The notes under the pieces: model-generated
What the model was told of the DNA's origin: nothing
Databases searched by the model: none
The model's input: only the letters and a program-made list of their open reading frames with translations
From: Ovis canadensis
Taxonomy: Eukaryota > Chordata > Mammalia > Artiodactyla > Bovidae
Length of the DNA stretch: 64,000 nucleotides
Assembly: GCF_042477335.2 (NCBI RefSeq)
Contig: NC_091246.1
Coordinates: forward strand, 17,977,001-18,041,000
Reading direction: 5' to 3'
Position numbers and translations under genes: made by a program
Part shown: positions 21,756 through 33,142 of the stretch, in pieces
Numbering within the stretch: position 1 is the stretch's first letter
Layout: every line of letters starts with the position of its first letter

Positions 21756-23780
21756 CTATGTTACTTATTTTTAAATACCTATACAGTAAATTTACTTTTG
21801 TTGTTGTGTAGTTTTGTGATTTTAACGAGTACACAGAGTTATGTAACTACTAAGACAACCAGAATTTAGACAGTTTTCTCCCTTCGAATTCCCTATGTTG
21901 CCTCTTTGTGGTAAAACCCTCTACTAACTCTTAGCTCCTAGCACTTACTGATCTATTCTATGCCCTTTATTTTGCTTTCCCCAGGATAATATTGCAGTGT
22001 ATTTAATAAAGCAAGATGTTAAAAATTTAAGTCCAATTTATCAATATTTTTACTTTGTTTATTGTGCTTTGTTGTCCTAAGAATTCTTTGCTTAACCCAA
22101 GGTCACAACATTTTCTGCTAAAAGTTTTCTAACTTTACATTTTACATTTAAGTCTATAATCCATTTTGTTAAATTTTGTACCAAGTGTGAGATATTGGCC
22201 AAGATTCAAGTTTTTGAAGTCTACAAACAATAAATGCTGGAGAGGGTGTGGAGAAAAGGAAACCCTCTTACACTGTTGCTGGGAATGCAAACTAGTACAG
22301 CCATTATGGAGAACAGTGTGGAGATTCCTTAAAAATCTGGAAATAGAACTGTCATTTGACCCAGCAATCCCACTTCTGGGCATACACACTGAGGAAACCA
22401 GAATTGAAAGAGACACATGTACCCGAATGTTCATCGCCGCACTGTTTATGATAGCCAGGACATGGAAGCAACCTAGATGTCCGTGAGCAGATGAATGGAT
22501 AAGAAAGCTGTGGTACATATATATAATGGAATATTACTCAGCTATTAAAAAGAATGCATTTGAATCAGTTCTAATGAGGTAGATGAAAATGGAGCCTATT
22601 ATACAGAGTGAAGTAAGTCAGAAAGAAAAACACTAATACAGTATATTAATGCATATATATGGAATTTAGAAAGATGGTAATGATGAACCTATATGTGAGA
22701 CAGCAAAAGAGACACAGATGTAAAACACAGACTTTTGGACTTTGTGGGAGAAGGCAAGGGTGGGATGATTTGAGAGAATAGCACTGAAACATGTATATTA
22801 TCATATATGAAATAGATTGCCAGTCCAGGTCTGATGCATGAGACAGGGTGCTCAGGGCTGGTGCACTGGGATGGCCTTGAGGGATAGGATGGGGAGGGAG
22901 GTGGGAGGGGGGTTCAGGATGGGGAACACATGTACACCTGTGGCAGATTCATGGCAATGTATGGCAAAAGCCACTACAATATTGTAAAGTAATTAGCCTC
23001 CAATTAAAATAAATAATTAAAAAAGATTCATGTTTTTGTAATATATTGATGGCCATTTGATCCGGCACCATTGCTCACAAATCTAACTTTTTCCTATTTG
23101 ATTGCCTAGTATCTCTTTCAAAAACCCACTGGCCATATGTGTTTTTTCCCCTGGCCCCTCTGTTTTGTCTTATTGATCTATCTTATGTTCATTAGCAACT
23201 GGTCTTGATTATAGTAAGTTCCTATGTTTTTGTCTCTTCCAGAATGACATGCAAATGGAATCTTATAGTATTATAAAATTTGTCTGGCATGTGTCCCTTA
23301 GAATAAAGAATGTGTGTGAGATTCATCCTAGTTGTTGTGTATGTCAATCTTTCTTTTTTTTTTTTTAATGTTCAGTAGTATTTCACTGTATGGATGTACT
23401 AGAGACTATTCATCCAATTGCTGTTCATTTTTAGATTTTGTTTGTTTATTCTAGTTCCTTTGCCTTTTTAAGAATCAAGTTGTAAATAGCTGTAAAACTT
23501 GATTAGGATAATGTTGGGATTTCCCAACATAAGTCTAGAAATAAATTTGGGGAGAATTGATATATTAGCATATTGAATCTTCCAATCTATGAATATGGTA
23601 TATCTTCATGTGTTTAACTCTTATGAAAAATTATTTCATCAGTGTTTTATAGTTTATAGCTGACATCTAAGTATTTCATGTTTTGGAATTGCCAGGGGTA
23701 CTGTTTCTAAAATTTTAAATTCAGTTTCGAATTGTTATTGCTGGTATAAAGAAACACAATTGATTATTTGTGTATTGATT
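21756..23780 (-). repeat. old L1 pieces, antisense, split by a younger L1
   Basis: Reverse-strand L1 3' UTR and ORF2 motifs occur at about 21760-22216 and 23039-23780. Landmarks are aacccaaggtcacaac near 22095, tctattgatctatc-type text near 23172, and ttcactgtatggatgtact near 23381. The order suggests more than one old L1 fragment. A sense L1 at 22217-23022 interrupts the ORF2 part. Confidence 0.8.
22217..23022 (+). mobile_element. 5'-truncated L1-BT type LINE
   Basis: About 800 bases of the 3' end of a young ruminant L1. It starts within the ORF2 C-terminal Cys-His segment (C-x3-C-x7-H-x4-C, readable as [18 protein letters not shown]) and runs through the 3' UTR to an A-rich tail. The repeats aagattcaagtttttg (22201-22216) and aagattcatgtttttg (23023-23038) differ at one of 16 bases and mark the target. 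A TGA at about 22484 ends the ORF2 frame early. The host sequence is an older, oppositely oriented L1. Nothing here could act alone, because the endonuclease and RT parts are missing. Confidence 0.95.
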
Positions 23781-23869
23781 AATTTTTGGTGTTAGCCACT
23801 TGCTGTGTAAAGAAGTCCAGTCTATTCTGGTGGAGAGAGATCCTAGAACACAAGAGATCATGTGACAAA

Positions 23870-24169
23870 TGTTATGCTCCGAGCCCGTATTTCCGAACTG
23901 ACCGAGAGAGAGAGCAAGTCCACCACGGTAATGCAAGGGCAAGAAGGGAGTTTATCTCTAGCGCGCTAGGGCCCAAGTCTCATCCCACACAAGGGAATCC
24001 GACAAGAGCCCTGAACAAAGGAGTATGGCGGCTTATATACAGGCAGTTCTTTGTCTCAGTTACAGGAGTAGCTGGCGTTACATGATTGGCCAGGCAGGAT
24101 GAGCGCATATCCTGTCTCTTTCTGGTAAACATGACTCAGGTCCTAGAGCCCGTCGTTTGGCCCCTAACA
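23870..24169 (-). repeat. 3' LTR of the provirus
   Basis: The minus strand starts TG and ends CA. A TATATAA box lies at 24039-24033, with a CCAAT-type motif upstream near 24090. An AGATAAA likely serves as the poly(A) signal at about 23961-23955. A CT-rich U5 follows. It matches the 5' LTR at 294 of 300 positions. Confidence 0.95.
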
Positions 24170-24186
24170 TTCCCCCCTGTCCTTAG
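24170..24186 (-). other. polypurine tract
   Basis: The minus strand reads an uninterrupted purine stretch with six G followed by AA, immediately before the TG of the 3' LTR. This is the expected plus-strand primer of a retrovirus. Confidence 0.92.
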
Positions 24187-24870
24187 ATCATATAGAGGAA
24201 TCTTCCTCTCGGTCCTGAGACACAGTTTGATATTGTTGTCGAAGCACAAACAGCTGTACAGTATTTATGCGTTTTTTACAAAGGCTACAAGTCTATTGAT
24301 AATACATGGGCCAAAGGTAAGCATTAGTAAAAGTATTAGCAGGGGTCCCAGCAAGGTGGAGATTAGGGTGGTCAACCAAGGGGATTGTTAATACCAAGAC
24401 TCAAACCATCTTTGTTGAGCCTCACGTTCTCGTTTACGTTGGGCTAGTCCCTCTCTTATTTTGGCCATAGATTTTTAAACTATTTTTGTGTGATCAGCAT
24501 TAAAAAAATACTCTTTTTTTAGGGCAGCACAGAGTCCCCCCTGAATCCCCCCACAGATCTTTTAGTTATGCCTGGGCGCACCTGGACATGCCCAGAATGC
24601 ATGATTTTTGAGCTTGCCCCTCTTTTAGGGTACATTTACCACCGGCTTAAGGTCAAAGTATAAGTCTGGCCACCAAGTATTTGGTGGATGTATTGCGGTG
24701 GTGGAGTTAAGCATTTTACGTGTTAGTCCATTTTGCAGTTTTCAGGTGATTTTGACGGGTTGGTGCAGGTTCACGCTGGCAGCTTCAGAGCAGAGTAACA
24801 TGGTCATCCATAAGATGGTCTAGACGAGTTGTCTTGGTCTTGTCGACGATGCCGGAGCTTCAGCCTTAGG
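24187..24870 (-). pseudogene. env remnant (class I), deleted and stopped
   Basis: The reading frame pieces resemble a gammaretroviral Env. An N-terminal surface-subunit segment is readable with interruptions at about 24570-24840. It then jumps to the transmembrane subunit at about 24545. The C-terminal membrane-spanning segment and cytoplasmic tail are recognisable at about 24190-24400. Most of the surface subunit is missing, and stop codons interrupt both parts. The paired cysteines expected after the conserved transmembrane-subunit loop are not seen. This is a fossil with no coding capacity; the assignment rests on motif order and position before the polypurine tract. Confidence 0.85.
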
Positions 24871-24896
24871 GGGTTGGACGGGTGTAGAGACGCTTT

Positions 24897-25642
24897 TTAT
24901 TTTTTTAGCGTCTCCTTTGTAGTAAAAAGTACCTGTAACAGTTGCTGACAATCATCCCAAGTGGGATTGTGAGTAAACAGGATAGACTCTAAAAGATCAA
25001 TAAGACCCTGTGGTTTTTCAGAGAAGGAGGGAGTCTGGGTTTTCCAATTGTACAAATCACTAGTGGAGAAGGGCCAATACTGATATGTCCGTTCTCCACC
25101 CTCTCTGGCTGGCCCCACCCGAACCGGAAATGCATGAATGGTGGAGGAGGGAACCTCCGGGTCTTCTTCCGCTATGCCGGCCATTTTTTTTCGCCTTTCC
25201 CCGAGTTCCCTAGGCGGGGCCCCTTTTTCTGGGAGGAGCTGAAGGCTTGGTTCTCTTTCTGGCTTCTCCCAATGAAACCTGTGGAACCTGTGGAAGCAAG
25301 GGCGGGGAAGAGGGAAGGGAAGTGAGGGGCTGAAAAACAAAAGGTTTTAGCCAGGCCAGGGGGTTTTCCACTAGGTCCTGTCAGACCAAAATGTATGGAG
25401 TTTGGTCTGGCTGGGTGTCCCGAAGGGTAGGGGGCGAGCACCTTCTCTCTGACCGCTCGAATAGTAAGCAGGCTGAAGATGCCTTCTTGTGGCCAGCTGA
25501 CATCAAAAGCAGGCCACTCGGCAGAACAAAAAGTTACTAACATGCTTTTCTTCACCAGCAATGATAGATTCTGTGCTCTAGACTTGAAATCAGAGAAGTG
25601 GTTAATCATAAGAGATAAAGGAGTAGAAGTTGTTTGTCCCAT
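24897..25642 (-). pseudogene. gag remnant: matrix to N-terminal capsid
   Basis: The gag start codon is at 25642-25640. It is followed by a Gly for myristoylation and a matrix domain whose frame stays open to 25172. The capsid N-terminal domain is in a different frame (open from 25340 to 24897), so at least one frameshift lies in the proline-rich linker at about 25200-25340. The capsid is cut soon after its N-terminal helices, and nucleocapsid, protease and polymerase are all missing. The open frame also extends 28 codons upstream of the start to 25726 with a hydrophobic stretch. Family assignment is firm from the order of conserved matrix and capsid motifs. Confidence 0.93.
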
Positions 25643-25983
25643 GATCACAGAAAAGTAGACTGGGAGCCAACAGAGCACACAAAGAGCAACACAGACACCA
25701 CGAATAGACAAACAGATAACAAACACAAGGTGGCCACCAACAATGCACTCAGTCTTACCTGCAGGATGTTCACAGAGCCAGCCACCTCCCCAGCACGAAA
25801 CCAGGTCCCGGCCTTATGCTGGACTCGCCTCTGCACTTTACACCCAGATGCCTCCCCACTACAATACTGGGCCCCGGACTTAATCTGGGCTTCTGCAACA
25901 TTAGCACCGGTGCTCAGAGCTCTTATCTCCTAACGAGGTTAGTCCCTTTTACCAGGAGAGTTGTCCTCCCCGGCGGGACGGAG

Positions 25984-26001
25984 ATCCCGGAGGAGCCCCC
26001 A
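25984..26001 (-). other. primer binding site, tRNA-Pro type
   Basis: Two bases after the CA end of the 5' LTR, the minus strand reads TGGGGGCTCCTCCGGGAT. This differs by one base from the usual proline-tRNA site of gammaretroviruses. Confidence 0.92.
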
Positions 26002-26003
26002 AA

Positions 26004-26303
26004 TGTTATGCTCTGAGCCCGTATCTCCGAACCGACCGAGAGAGAGAGCAAGTCCACCACGGTAATGCAAGGGCAAGAAGGGAGTTTATCTCTAGCGCGC
26101 TAGGGCCCAAGTCTCATCCCACACAAGGGAATCCGACAAGAGCCCCGAACAAAGGAGTATGGCGGCTTATATACAGGCAGTTCTTTGTCTCAGTTACAGG
26201 AGTAGCTGGCGTTACATGATTGGCCAGGCAGGATGAGCGCATATCCTGTCTCTTTCTGGTAAACATGACTCAGGTCCTAGAGCCCGTCATTTGGTCCCTA
26301 ACA
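26004..26303 (-). repeat. 5' LTR of the provirus
   Basis: It is 300 bases, TG to CA on the minus strand, with TATATAA at 26173-26167. It differs from the other LTR by six transitions. The motif arrangement is the same, so promoter elements look preserved. Confidence 0.95.
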
Positions 26304-26374
26304 ACAAAGACCTGAGGTCTCCCTTCCTACAGTCAGCCACCACTGCCAGTTGTGTGAGTGAAGCCCTTTTCAGT

Positions 26375-27590
26375 ATTCTTGGCTTCAAGAGTATGTGAAT
26401 GGAGAACTTCCAGATGTACAAGCTGAATTTAGAAAAGGCAGAGGAACCAGAGATCAAATTACAAACATCTGTTGGATCATAGGAAAAGCAAGAGAATTCC
26501 AGTAAAACATCTACTTCTGTTTCGCTGGCTATGAAAAAGTTAAAGCCTTTGACTGTGTGGATCACAACAAACTAGAAAATTCTTAAAGAGATGGGAATAC
26601 CAGACCACCTTACCTACCTCCTGATGAACCTGTATGCAGGTTAAGAAGCAACAGTTAGAACTGGACATGGAACAATGGACTGGTTTGCAACTGGGAAAGG
26701 AGAGTTGTCACCCTCCTTATTTAACTTATATGCAGATTACATCATGCAAAATGCCGGGCTGGATGAATCACAGGCTGGAATCAAGATTGCCAGGAGAAAT
26801 ATCAACAACCTCAGATATGCAGATGACACCACTTTAATGGCAGAAGTTGAAGAGGAACTAAAGAACCTCTTGATGAAGTTGAAAGAAGAGAGTGAAAAAG
26901 CTGGTTTAAAATTCAACATTCAAAAAACAAGATCATGGCATCTGGCCCTATCACTTCATGGCAAATGGGGAAAAACTGGAAACAGTGACAGGCTTTATTT
27001 TCTTGGGCTCCAAAATTGCTGTGGACTGTGACTGCAGTCATGTATTAAAAGACCCTTGCTTTCTTGGAAGGAAAGCTATGACAAACCTAGACAGTGTATT
27101 GAAAAGCAGAGATATCACTTTGCTGACAAAGGTCCACATAGTCAAAGCTAAGGGTTTTCCAGTAGTCATGTATGGATGTGAGAGTTGGACCATAAAGAAG
27201 GCTAAATATTGAAGAATTGGTGCTTTTGCATTGTGGTGCTGGAGAAGACTCTTGAGAGTCCCTTGGACAGCAAGGAGATCAAACCAGTCAATCCTAAAGG
27301 AAACCAACCCTGTAAATTCATTGGAAAGACTGATGCTGAAGCTGAAGCTCCAAGACTTTGGTAATCCAATGCGAAGAGCTGACTCATTGGAAAAGACCCT
27401 GATGCTTGGAAAGGTTGAGGGCAGAAGGAGAAGGGGATGAAACAGGATGAGATGGTTGGATGGCATCACCGATTCTATGGACATAAGGTTGGGCAAACAC
27501 TGGGAGATGGTGAAGGGCAGGGGAGCCTGGTGTGCTGCAGCTTATGGGGTTGCAAAAAGTCAGACATGACTTACTAAGTGAACAACAAAA
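26375..27590 (+). mobile_element. BovB, 5'-truncated, RT region
   Basis: The copy starts in the RT domain near 26381 and runs to the 3' end. It holds the YADD active site near 26817 and the C-terminal region in several frames. An open segment spans 26675-27031. Stops and small deletions make it a pseudogene. It starts 70 bases after the provirus. Confidence 0.92.
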
Positions 27591-28529
27591 GCAACAAGCC
27601 ACAGCCCTGCTCAAAGTTGATGTAGTCACTCAGCCAACACTGCATGGAGCTGAAGAACTGCCCATCTGAGACTAACCAGTCCACAGAATTGTGAGAAATG
27701 ATACATCTCTGTGGTTTCAAATCACTAAGTTTTAGGGCATTATTTAATATTGTCCTAGATATGGAGCTTAACAGCAGTTCACTTACCCAACTCTTGGTTC
27801 CATGGCCTGGCCATGAGTCTTCCTGAGGCTCCTTGTTGCCAGTCAGACTGAAGCCTGTGTCTCTAGAAATAGAAGCTGGCTGCCAAGTCACAGCTCTCCC
27901 TCTAGCCTACACACTCCACAGTGGTGCAGTCCAAATAGTCTGTATTTTTGCTTGAACTCAAGTTGGCCACTGTGAGGCCTCTGCCAGCCTTGCTGTGTTG
28001 ACCTTTACGCTGACTGCTTGCTCACTTGGCTGACGACACACCTGTCTGCCTGGCTCTTCCTGGCTCCCCACAATGCCCTCTCTGGCCTGATTGAAAGCCC
28101 AGGAATTCTATTTGCAGTGTCTCCTTCCCACCTCCTGATATGAGATTCTTCCTCTGTGGGGCCAGTTTCATGCTGCTGCAAGTGGATCAGTATTCCTCAG
28201 GCCTGAAACCCCAAGTCTAGTTCCAAGAACTGTCTGTTTCAATCTGACCTAGAACTTCCTAGTGGTTCAGAAAAAAGACTTGGAACCCTGGAGATGTTAA
28301 TGTGTTTAAAAAAGTAAGTCAGGGCAAACACTTCCTGGCCTGTTCTTACTAGCTGTTCAATCTGGGAAGAATTCCCAAGCTCATGTAAACCACATTTTCT
28401 TCACTTATAATCTAGGGATAATAATACATGAGAAGATACTATATGTGCATTGCTGAGCAACATGCCTGCCATACAGCAACTGCTTAACAGTGGTAATCAT
28501 AATTTGTATGAAAGTGAGTGATAGAAGGG
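27591..28529. other. no gene seen
   Basis: Anonymous sequence with no recognisable exon or recent repeat. A MIR-like tail may lie at about 28340-28510. Confidence 0.4.
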
Positions 28530-28690
28530 GCCCTTAAAGATTATTTAGTCCAAGCGCCACATTTTTCAGCAGCAGAAAGTAAGGTTCAGAGAGACTGAGT
28601 GATTTGCCCAGTGTCACCACACCTCAGAGTTGAATAAAGACTGGAACACTAATTTTCCAGCCTCTAATCTCATACCTTTCCCACTGCACC
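28530..28690 (-). repeat. MIR-like SINE
   Basis: The phrase gttcagagagactgagtgatttgcccagtgtcac near 28582 in parts matches the reverse MIR core. Divergence is high. Confidence 0.7.
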
Positions 28691-29951
28691 ATGGTTTTTT
28701 GGCTTAGGAGGCCCTGGAGAGAAAACGGGGAAAGGAAGAAACTGTCAACTACTAAGTGTCTATTCTGTTTTTGCTTTTATATATATCGTGCCATTTTATC
28801 CCCATAATAATTTTTAAGTTATTATCTCTGCTTTACACATGAAGACACCAATGCTTAGAAAAATTAAATTCCTGCCTGAAAATCCCATGGGTGACAGACT
28901 AGGGTTGCAACTCATGCCTGTTTGACTCCAAAACCAGCCCACACTCCTCCACCATCTCATGCCCTTTTTGGGTCAGGCTGGGGAGGGGAAGAGTTTCTGC
29001 AGAGCCTGGCACTACCCTGGCTGTGTTTCTTCTCAGTCCTCAGATGCAGTAGCTGGTCTGCACGCAAGAGCCTTTCATCCTTCCTTCCACACAATCCTTT
29101 TAACTGAAACCAAGTGGCCAAAGCTTAACTGTAATTCTGTAGAACTGGCGGTGAGAGGCCTGGTGGGAGGTTGGGCTGCTCACCCTGAACGTGATGTGCA
29201 CAGAGAGTGGGGCTGACATTGTTTAGCTCTCTGCTCAGCAGTGCCCAGCCAAACCTCTTGGTCTAAATTGAGCCCTTAATCATTTTCCTGGCATTTGCTC
29301 AGACAGGATTTTATTTTCTAGTAATAAAAGCGCCTACATTGTAGGAAAAAAACCAACAAAAACTGATCTGCCTCTTTTGTAGCTTTTGTGAATGCTTCAC
29401 CACCTGTCCATTCCCTGCCTTGTTTTCATGCTTGGAGCAGAGCCAGGTTGTTTTGTGCCCACTGTCAAGTTTGGGGGAGCTCTGCGTGGGCAGAGAAATG
29501 CACTCACATTGACTGCTTCTGCTCATTACTTGGGGCCTCGCACCTCCTGGATTGAGAGGTTTGACTTCTGAGCCTGTAGGCTTGACTTCTGGGTCTGCAG
29601 GTGGCTCAGGGGAGATGGTTCTGAGGAAAGAGGAACAAAGTGAGTCATCAAGGGCCTCCCACCTAAGTAGTTCTTGATGGCTCACACTTGGTTATCTCAG
29701 TCTTTCCCTTAAGAATTTTCAGTGACTCTCCAGTGCCTGCAGAATGAACTGCATACTTTCTAATATGATATTCAGACCTACATTCTCAGCCTCTTTTCTT
29801 TCTTTCTTTTTTTTTGGTAAAAAATAAAATAAAATACAATGTGGATACCTAAAAAAGTAAAATTGAAATTCACCAGAATCTTCTCCACTATAACCGATGT
29901 TAAAATTTTGGCAAGTGTCCTTCCAGACTTATGTGAATATATATTGTTTTT
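28691..29951. other. no gene seen
   Basis: A second MIR-like fragment is likely at 28780-28930 and an L2-like fragment at 29690-29785. The frames of 61-124 residues here lack recognisable features. Confidence 0.4.
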
Positions 29952-30450
29952 GTTCAGTTCCCCAGTTGTGTCCGACTCTTTGCAACCCCATGGCCTGCAG
30001 CACACCAGGCCTCCCTGTCCCTCACCATCTCTTGGAGTTTGCCCAAGTTCATGTTCATTGCATCAGTGATACTGTCCAGCCATCTCATTCTCTGACGCCG
30101 TCTTCTGCCCTCCATCTTTCCCAGAATCAGGGACTTTTTCAGTGAGTCATCTGTTTGCATCAGATGATCAAAATACTGGAGCTTCAGCTTAAGCATCAAT
30201 CCTTCCAGTGTATATTCAAAGTTGATCTCTGTTAAGATTGACTGGCTTGATCTCCTTGCTGTCCAAGGGATTTTTAGGAGTCTTCTCCAGCTCCACAGTT
30301 CGAAGGCATCAATTCTTTGGTGTTCTGCCTTTTTTAGGGTCCAGCTCTCACAACCATATGTGACCACTGGGAAGACCATAGCCTTGACTATACAGACCTT
30401 TGTTGACAGAGTAATGTCTCTGCTTTTTAACACGCTGTCTAGGTTTGTCA
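29952..30450 (-). mobile_element. BovB 3' fragment
   Basis: A reverse BovB from its 3' tail to a truncation near 30450. The minus-strand frame remains open for 185 residues beyond the copy, giving the C-terminal region with the CESWT-type segment. It is not functional without the RT core. Confidence 0.9.
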
Positions 30451-30510
30451 TCGTGAATTTCATCGTCATTTGTGTTGAGGCCTTTTCAGTTTCAATTTGC
30501 CTTTCTAACA

Positions 30511-30936
30511 TTCAGTTCAGTTCAGTTCAGTCGCTCAGTTGTATCCGACTCTTTGCAACCCCATGAACTGGAGCATGCCAGGCCTCCCTGTTCATCACCA
30601 ACTCCTGGAGTCCACCCAAACCCATGTCTATTGAGTCGGTGATGCCATCCAACCATCTCATCCTCTCTCATCCCCTTCTCCTCCTGCCCTCAATCTTTCC
30701 CAGCATCAGGGTCTTTTCCAATGAGTCAGCTCTTCGCATCAGGTGGCCAAAGTATTGGAGTTTCAGCTTCAACATCAGTCCTTCCAGTGAACACCCAGGA
30801 CTGGTCTCCTTTAGGATGGACGGGTTGGATCTCCTTGCAGTCCAAGGGACTCTCAAGAGTCTTCTCCAACATCACAGTTCAAAAGCATCAATTCTTCGGC
30901 ACTCAGCTTGCTTTATAGTCCAACTCTCGCATCCAT
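30511..30936 (-). mobile_element. BovB 3' fragment
   Basis: A second reverse tail, starting with the CAGTTCAG repeats at 30511 and truncated near 30936. It is separated from the previous one by about 60 bases of other sequence. Confidence 0.9.
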
Positions 30937-30959
30937 CTTTTGACAACTCCCACAATACA

Positions 30960-31360
30960 CTAAACATTGTCTAAACTGAATTCACCTTCTGTAAATATAT
31001 CATGCACTTTCATGCTTCTAAGACTTTGTTTCTGACAATCTGTCTGCCCCAAATACTCTTTATACATTGCCTGGCACATAGTAAGCTCCAACAAAGCTGT
31101 TTGTTCCACTTTGTTTCTTGCCTGGTAAGCTCCTACTTACTATTTAAAATTCTGCTGAAATGACCCCCTCCCCTGCCCCTTTATAAAACTACACTCTCTC
31201 CCAAGTGCGTACTCGTCCACTCACTAGTTAGTCACTCACTGTCCATTTGGGGACCTGCTGCCTCCCACCCCGACCTATTCTAATACTAAGTTCTTCCAAG
31301 GCAGTCGGGGCCATGTCTCCTTTACTCCAAACCATGCCTGGCACTCAATATGAACTGGGG
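30960..31360 (+). repeat. L2 LINE fragment
   Basis: The L2 3' end is recognisable by tgcctggcacatagtaagctccaac-type text near 31070 and the closing gccatgtctcc and atgcctggcactcaatatgaa motifs near 31310-31352. Confidence 0.7.
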
Positions 31361-33061
31361 AAATTGGCATCAACTCTGTCAGAGGCAGCAATCTGCTGGT
31401 GAAGCTGAGCTGTGGTGAAGCTAGTCAGGGTGGCCTGTGAGTTGCTGTTTGGACAGAGATCCCAGATTGCTAAGTAGACCCCTTTTCTTTATTCCTCCCT
31501 GTCTGGCAAGAGCCAACCTTCAACCTCAGAGAGCACTGTAGTACCAGCGAACTGTCTTGGCAGACCTTGGATGAATTATTTACTCTCTTCTTGCTAAGTG
31601 AATGCAGGTGTCTGTGTGATGCCTCCAGTTCTGGGTATGTCTAAGGTGCCTCTCAAAGTGCTTGGGCCAGAATTCTGGACTTAATGATAGTGGGCTGCAG
31701 GGAGAGAGAAAAACCCAGCATTCCTACCCATGGCCAGATTGCTTGCTCTGTCTTCAGAGGGGGGACATTTTGTTCTCTCCAGCTCACCTTTGCTCCCAGC
31801 TCCCTGCATTGCCCTCCCACCCCTGTCTCCACTTACAATGGAAATTTTACACTTTTTTGCTGTTGTAGTCCTTGCTCCTCTCTCCTTCTGTGCCACACAC
31901 CATGCAGCTCCTAGGTCATAATCTTACACACTATCTACTTGGTCTTCCCTCTTCTTCCAGACTTGAAACACTGATAGGAACCAGGGAAAATGGTTTACTG
32001 GATGCTGTAGCTGATTTGAGCAGCCTTTGTTGAAAGCATGAATTGGGTGCTTTCCAATGCCTTGGATCACTTTTGGGTGGTCATCCTCAAGAGAAGGGGT
32101 TTCTAGTTTTCCTCGGTTTCGCACTTCCATTTCCAAATTCCCTGAGAGAAAACAAATGAAGCAATAGAAGTGACTGGAAACAGTGTCTAATGCTACCTGA
32201 ACTCACATGGTATCAAACAGTCAGCCTGACTTAATGATAAAGTTCTTGAGTTTCTCCAGGCCTTATCAACCTGTGGGTATCAATGTTGGAATCTTATTAG
32301 GGCCAATGACCTATATTTTGCTTTCTCTTGCTCCTGTGACTTTGTTCCCTAGAAAAACTTCACAGTTGCTCACAAGTACCCCTCTCATTCTTCCTCTCAT
32401 ACCAGTATTGGCAGTGTTTCTAGATCACTTGGCAGCTGAGGGGATAGGGTGCAGTGGGTGCCTTATGTGCTCTTGTCTGTTTTAAGAACACTTTCTCCTC
32501 ATGTGGAAACTCTTCAGGTGACTGGAGTTTTCCTATGCTGGGAAGACCACTCCCCCTTTCACTTCTCTCTACCTATACCCCCAAACTTGCCCTCTGCCAC
32601 ATTTTGCACCTTAGTTTGTCACTAGGCCCTAACGTGGTGATGTCCCTTTCTGGAAACAACCCTCTCAGGTACTGCAAGAAGGCCCTTTGTCTGCTGAGTT
32701 CTGACTGTCTCCATGGGGTCTGCCAGACACAGATGTCTGAAGCTTCTCACTCATCTTTGTTCTTTTTCTGGCTTGTGAATCAAACCACTTCCTCCTCTTC
32801 ACATAGAGTGACTCCCAGACCCCCTACATACTAGTGTTTCAAACACACCACCTAGGGCTGAAACCAGTTTAGGCTCATGTTGGGACCTCATTGAATTAAT
32901 GTTTTTTCCAGTTCCTTCCAGTTTGCAAAACTCTTTCACATACATTTTTTCACTTAATCCTTAAAACAGCATTTTAAAGTATGTGTTGTCTTTATTATCA
33001 CTTTATGGGGAGTAAAACTGAAGTTCACATAGGTTAGGGAATGTGGATATGGCTACTAGTT
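31361..33061. other. no gene seen
   Basis: Anonymous DNA. The frames at 32207-32485 and 32454-32834 are open but show no domain, repeats or splice logic. A MIR fragment probably lies at 32940-33050. Confidence 0.4.
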
Positions 33062-33142
33062 TTTTTTAATTGAAGTATAGTTGATTTACAGCATTTGTTA
33101 ATTTCTGGTATGCAGCAAAGTGATTCAGTTATACATATACCT

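Larger units (their letters stand above)
23870..26303 (-). mobile_element. gammaretrovirus-like endogenous provirus, internally deleted
   Basis: A minus-strand provirus of 2,434 bases with all its terminal signals: two 300-base LTRs, a tRNA-Pro-type primer site beside the 5' LTR, and a polypurine tract beside the 3' LTR. A 5-base repeat ACAAA lies at 23865-23869 and 26304-26308. The 1.83-kb interior keeps a leader, the matrix and N-terminal capsid parts of gag, and env remnants. Pro, pol and most of the surface subunit are absent. Frames are broken by a shift and several stops, so no particle or Env protein could be made. The LTRs differ at six of 300 positions, all transitions, implying a moderately young insertion. 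It lies between an old L1 and a BovB. Confidence 0.96.

Noticed and set aside
23870-26303. Intact or replication-capable provirus
   Set aside because: Pro and pol are absent, gag is frameshifted and truncated, and env is largely deleted with stops.
32207-32834. Two overlapping open frames of 92 and 126 residues
   Set aside because: Low-information composition and no homology I can recognise; treated as chance.
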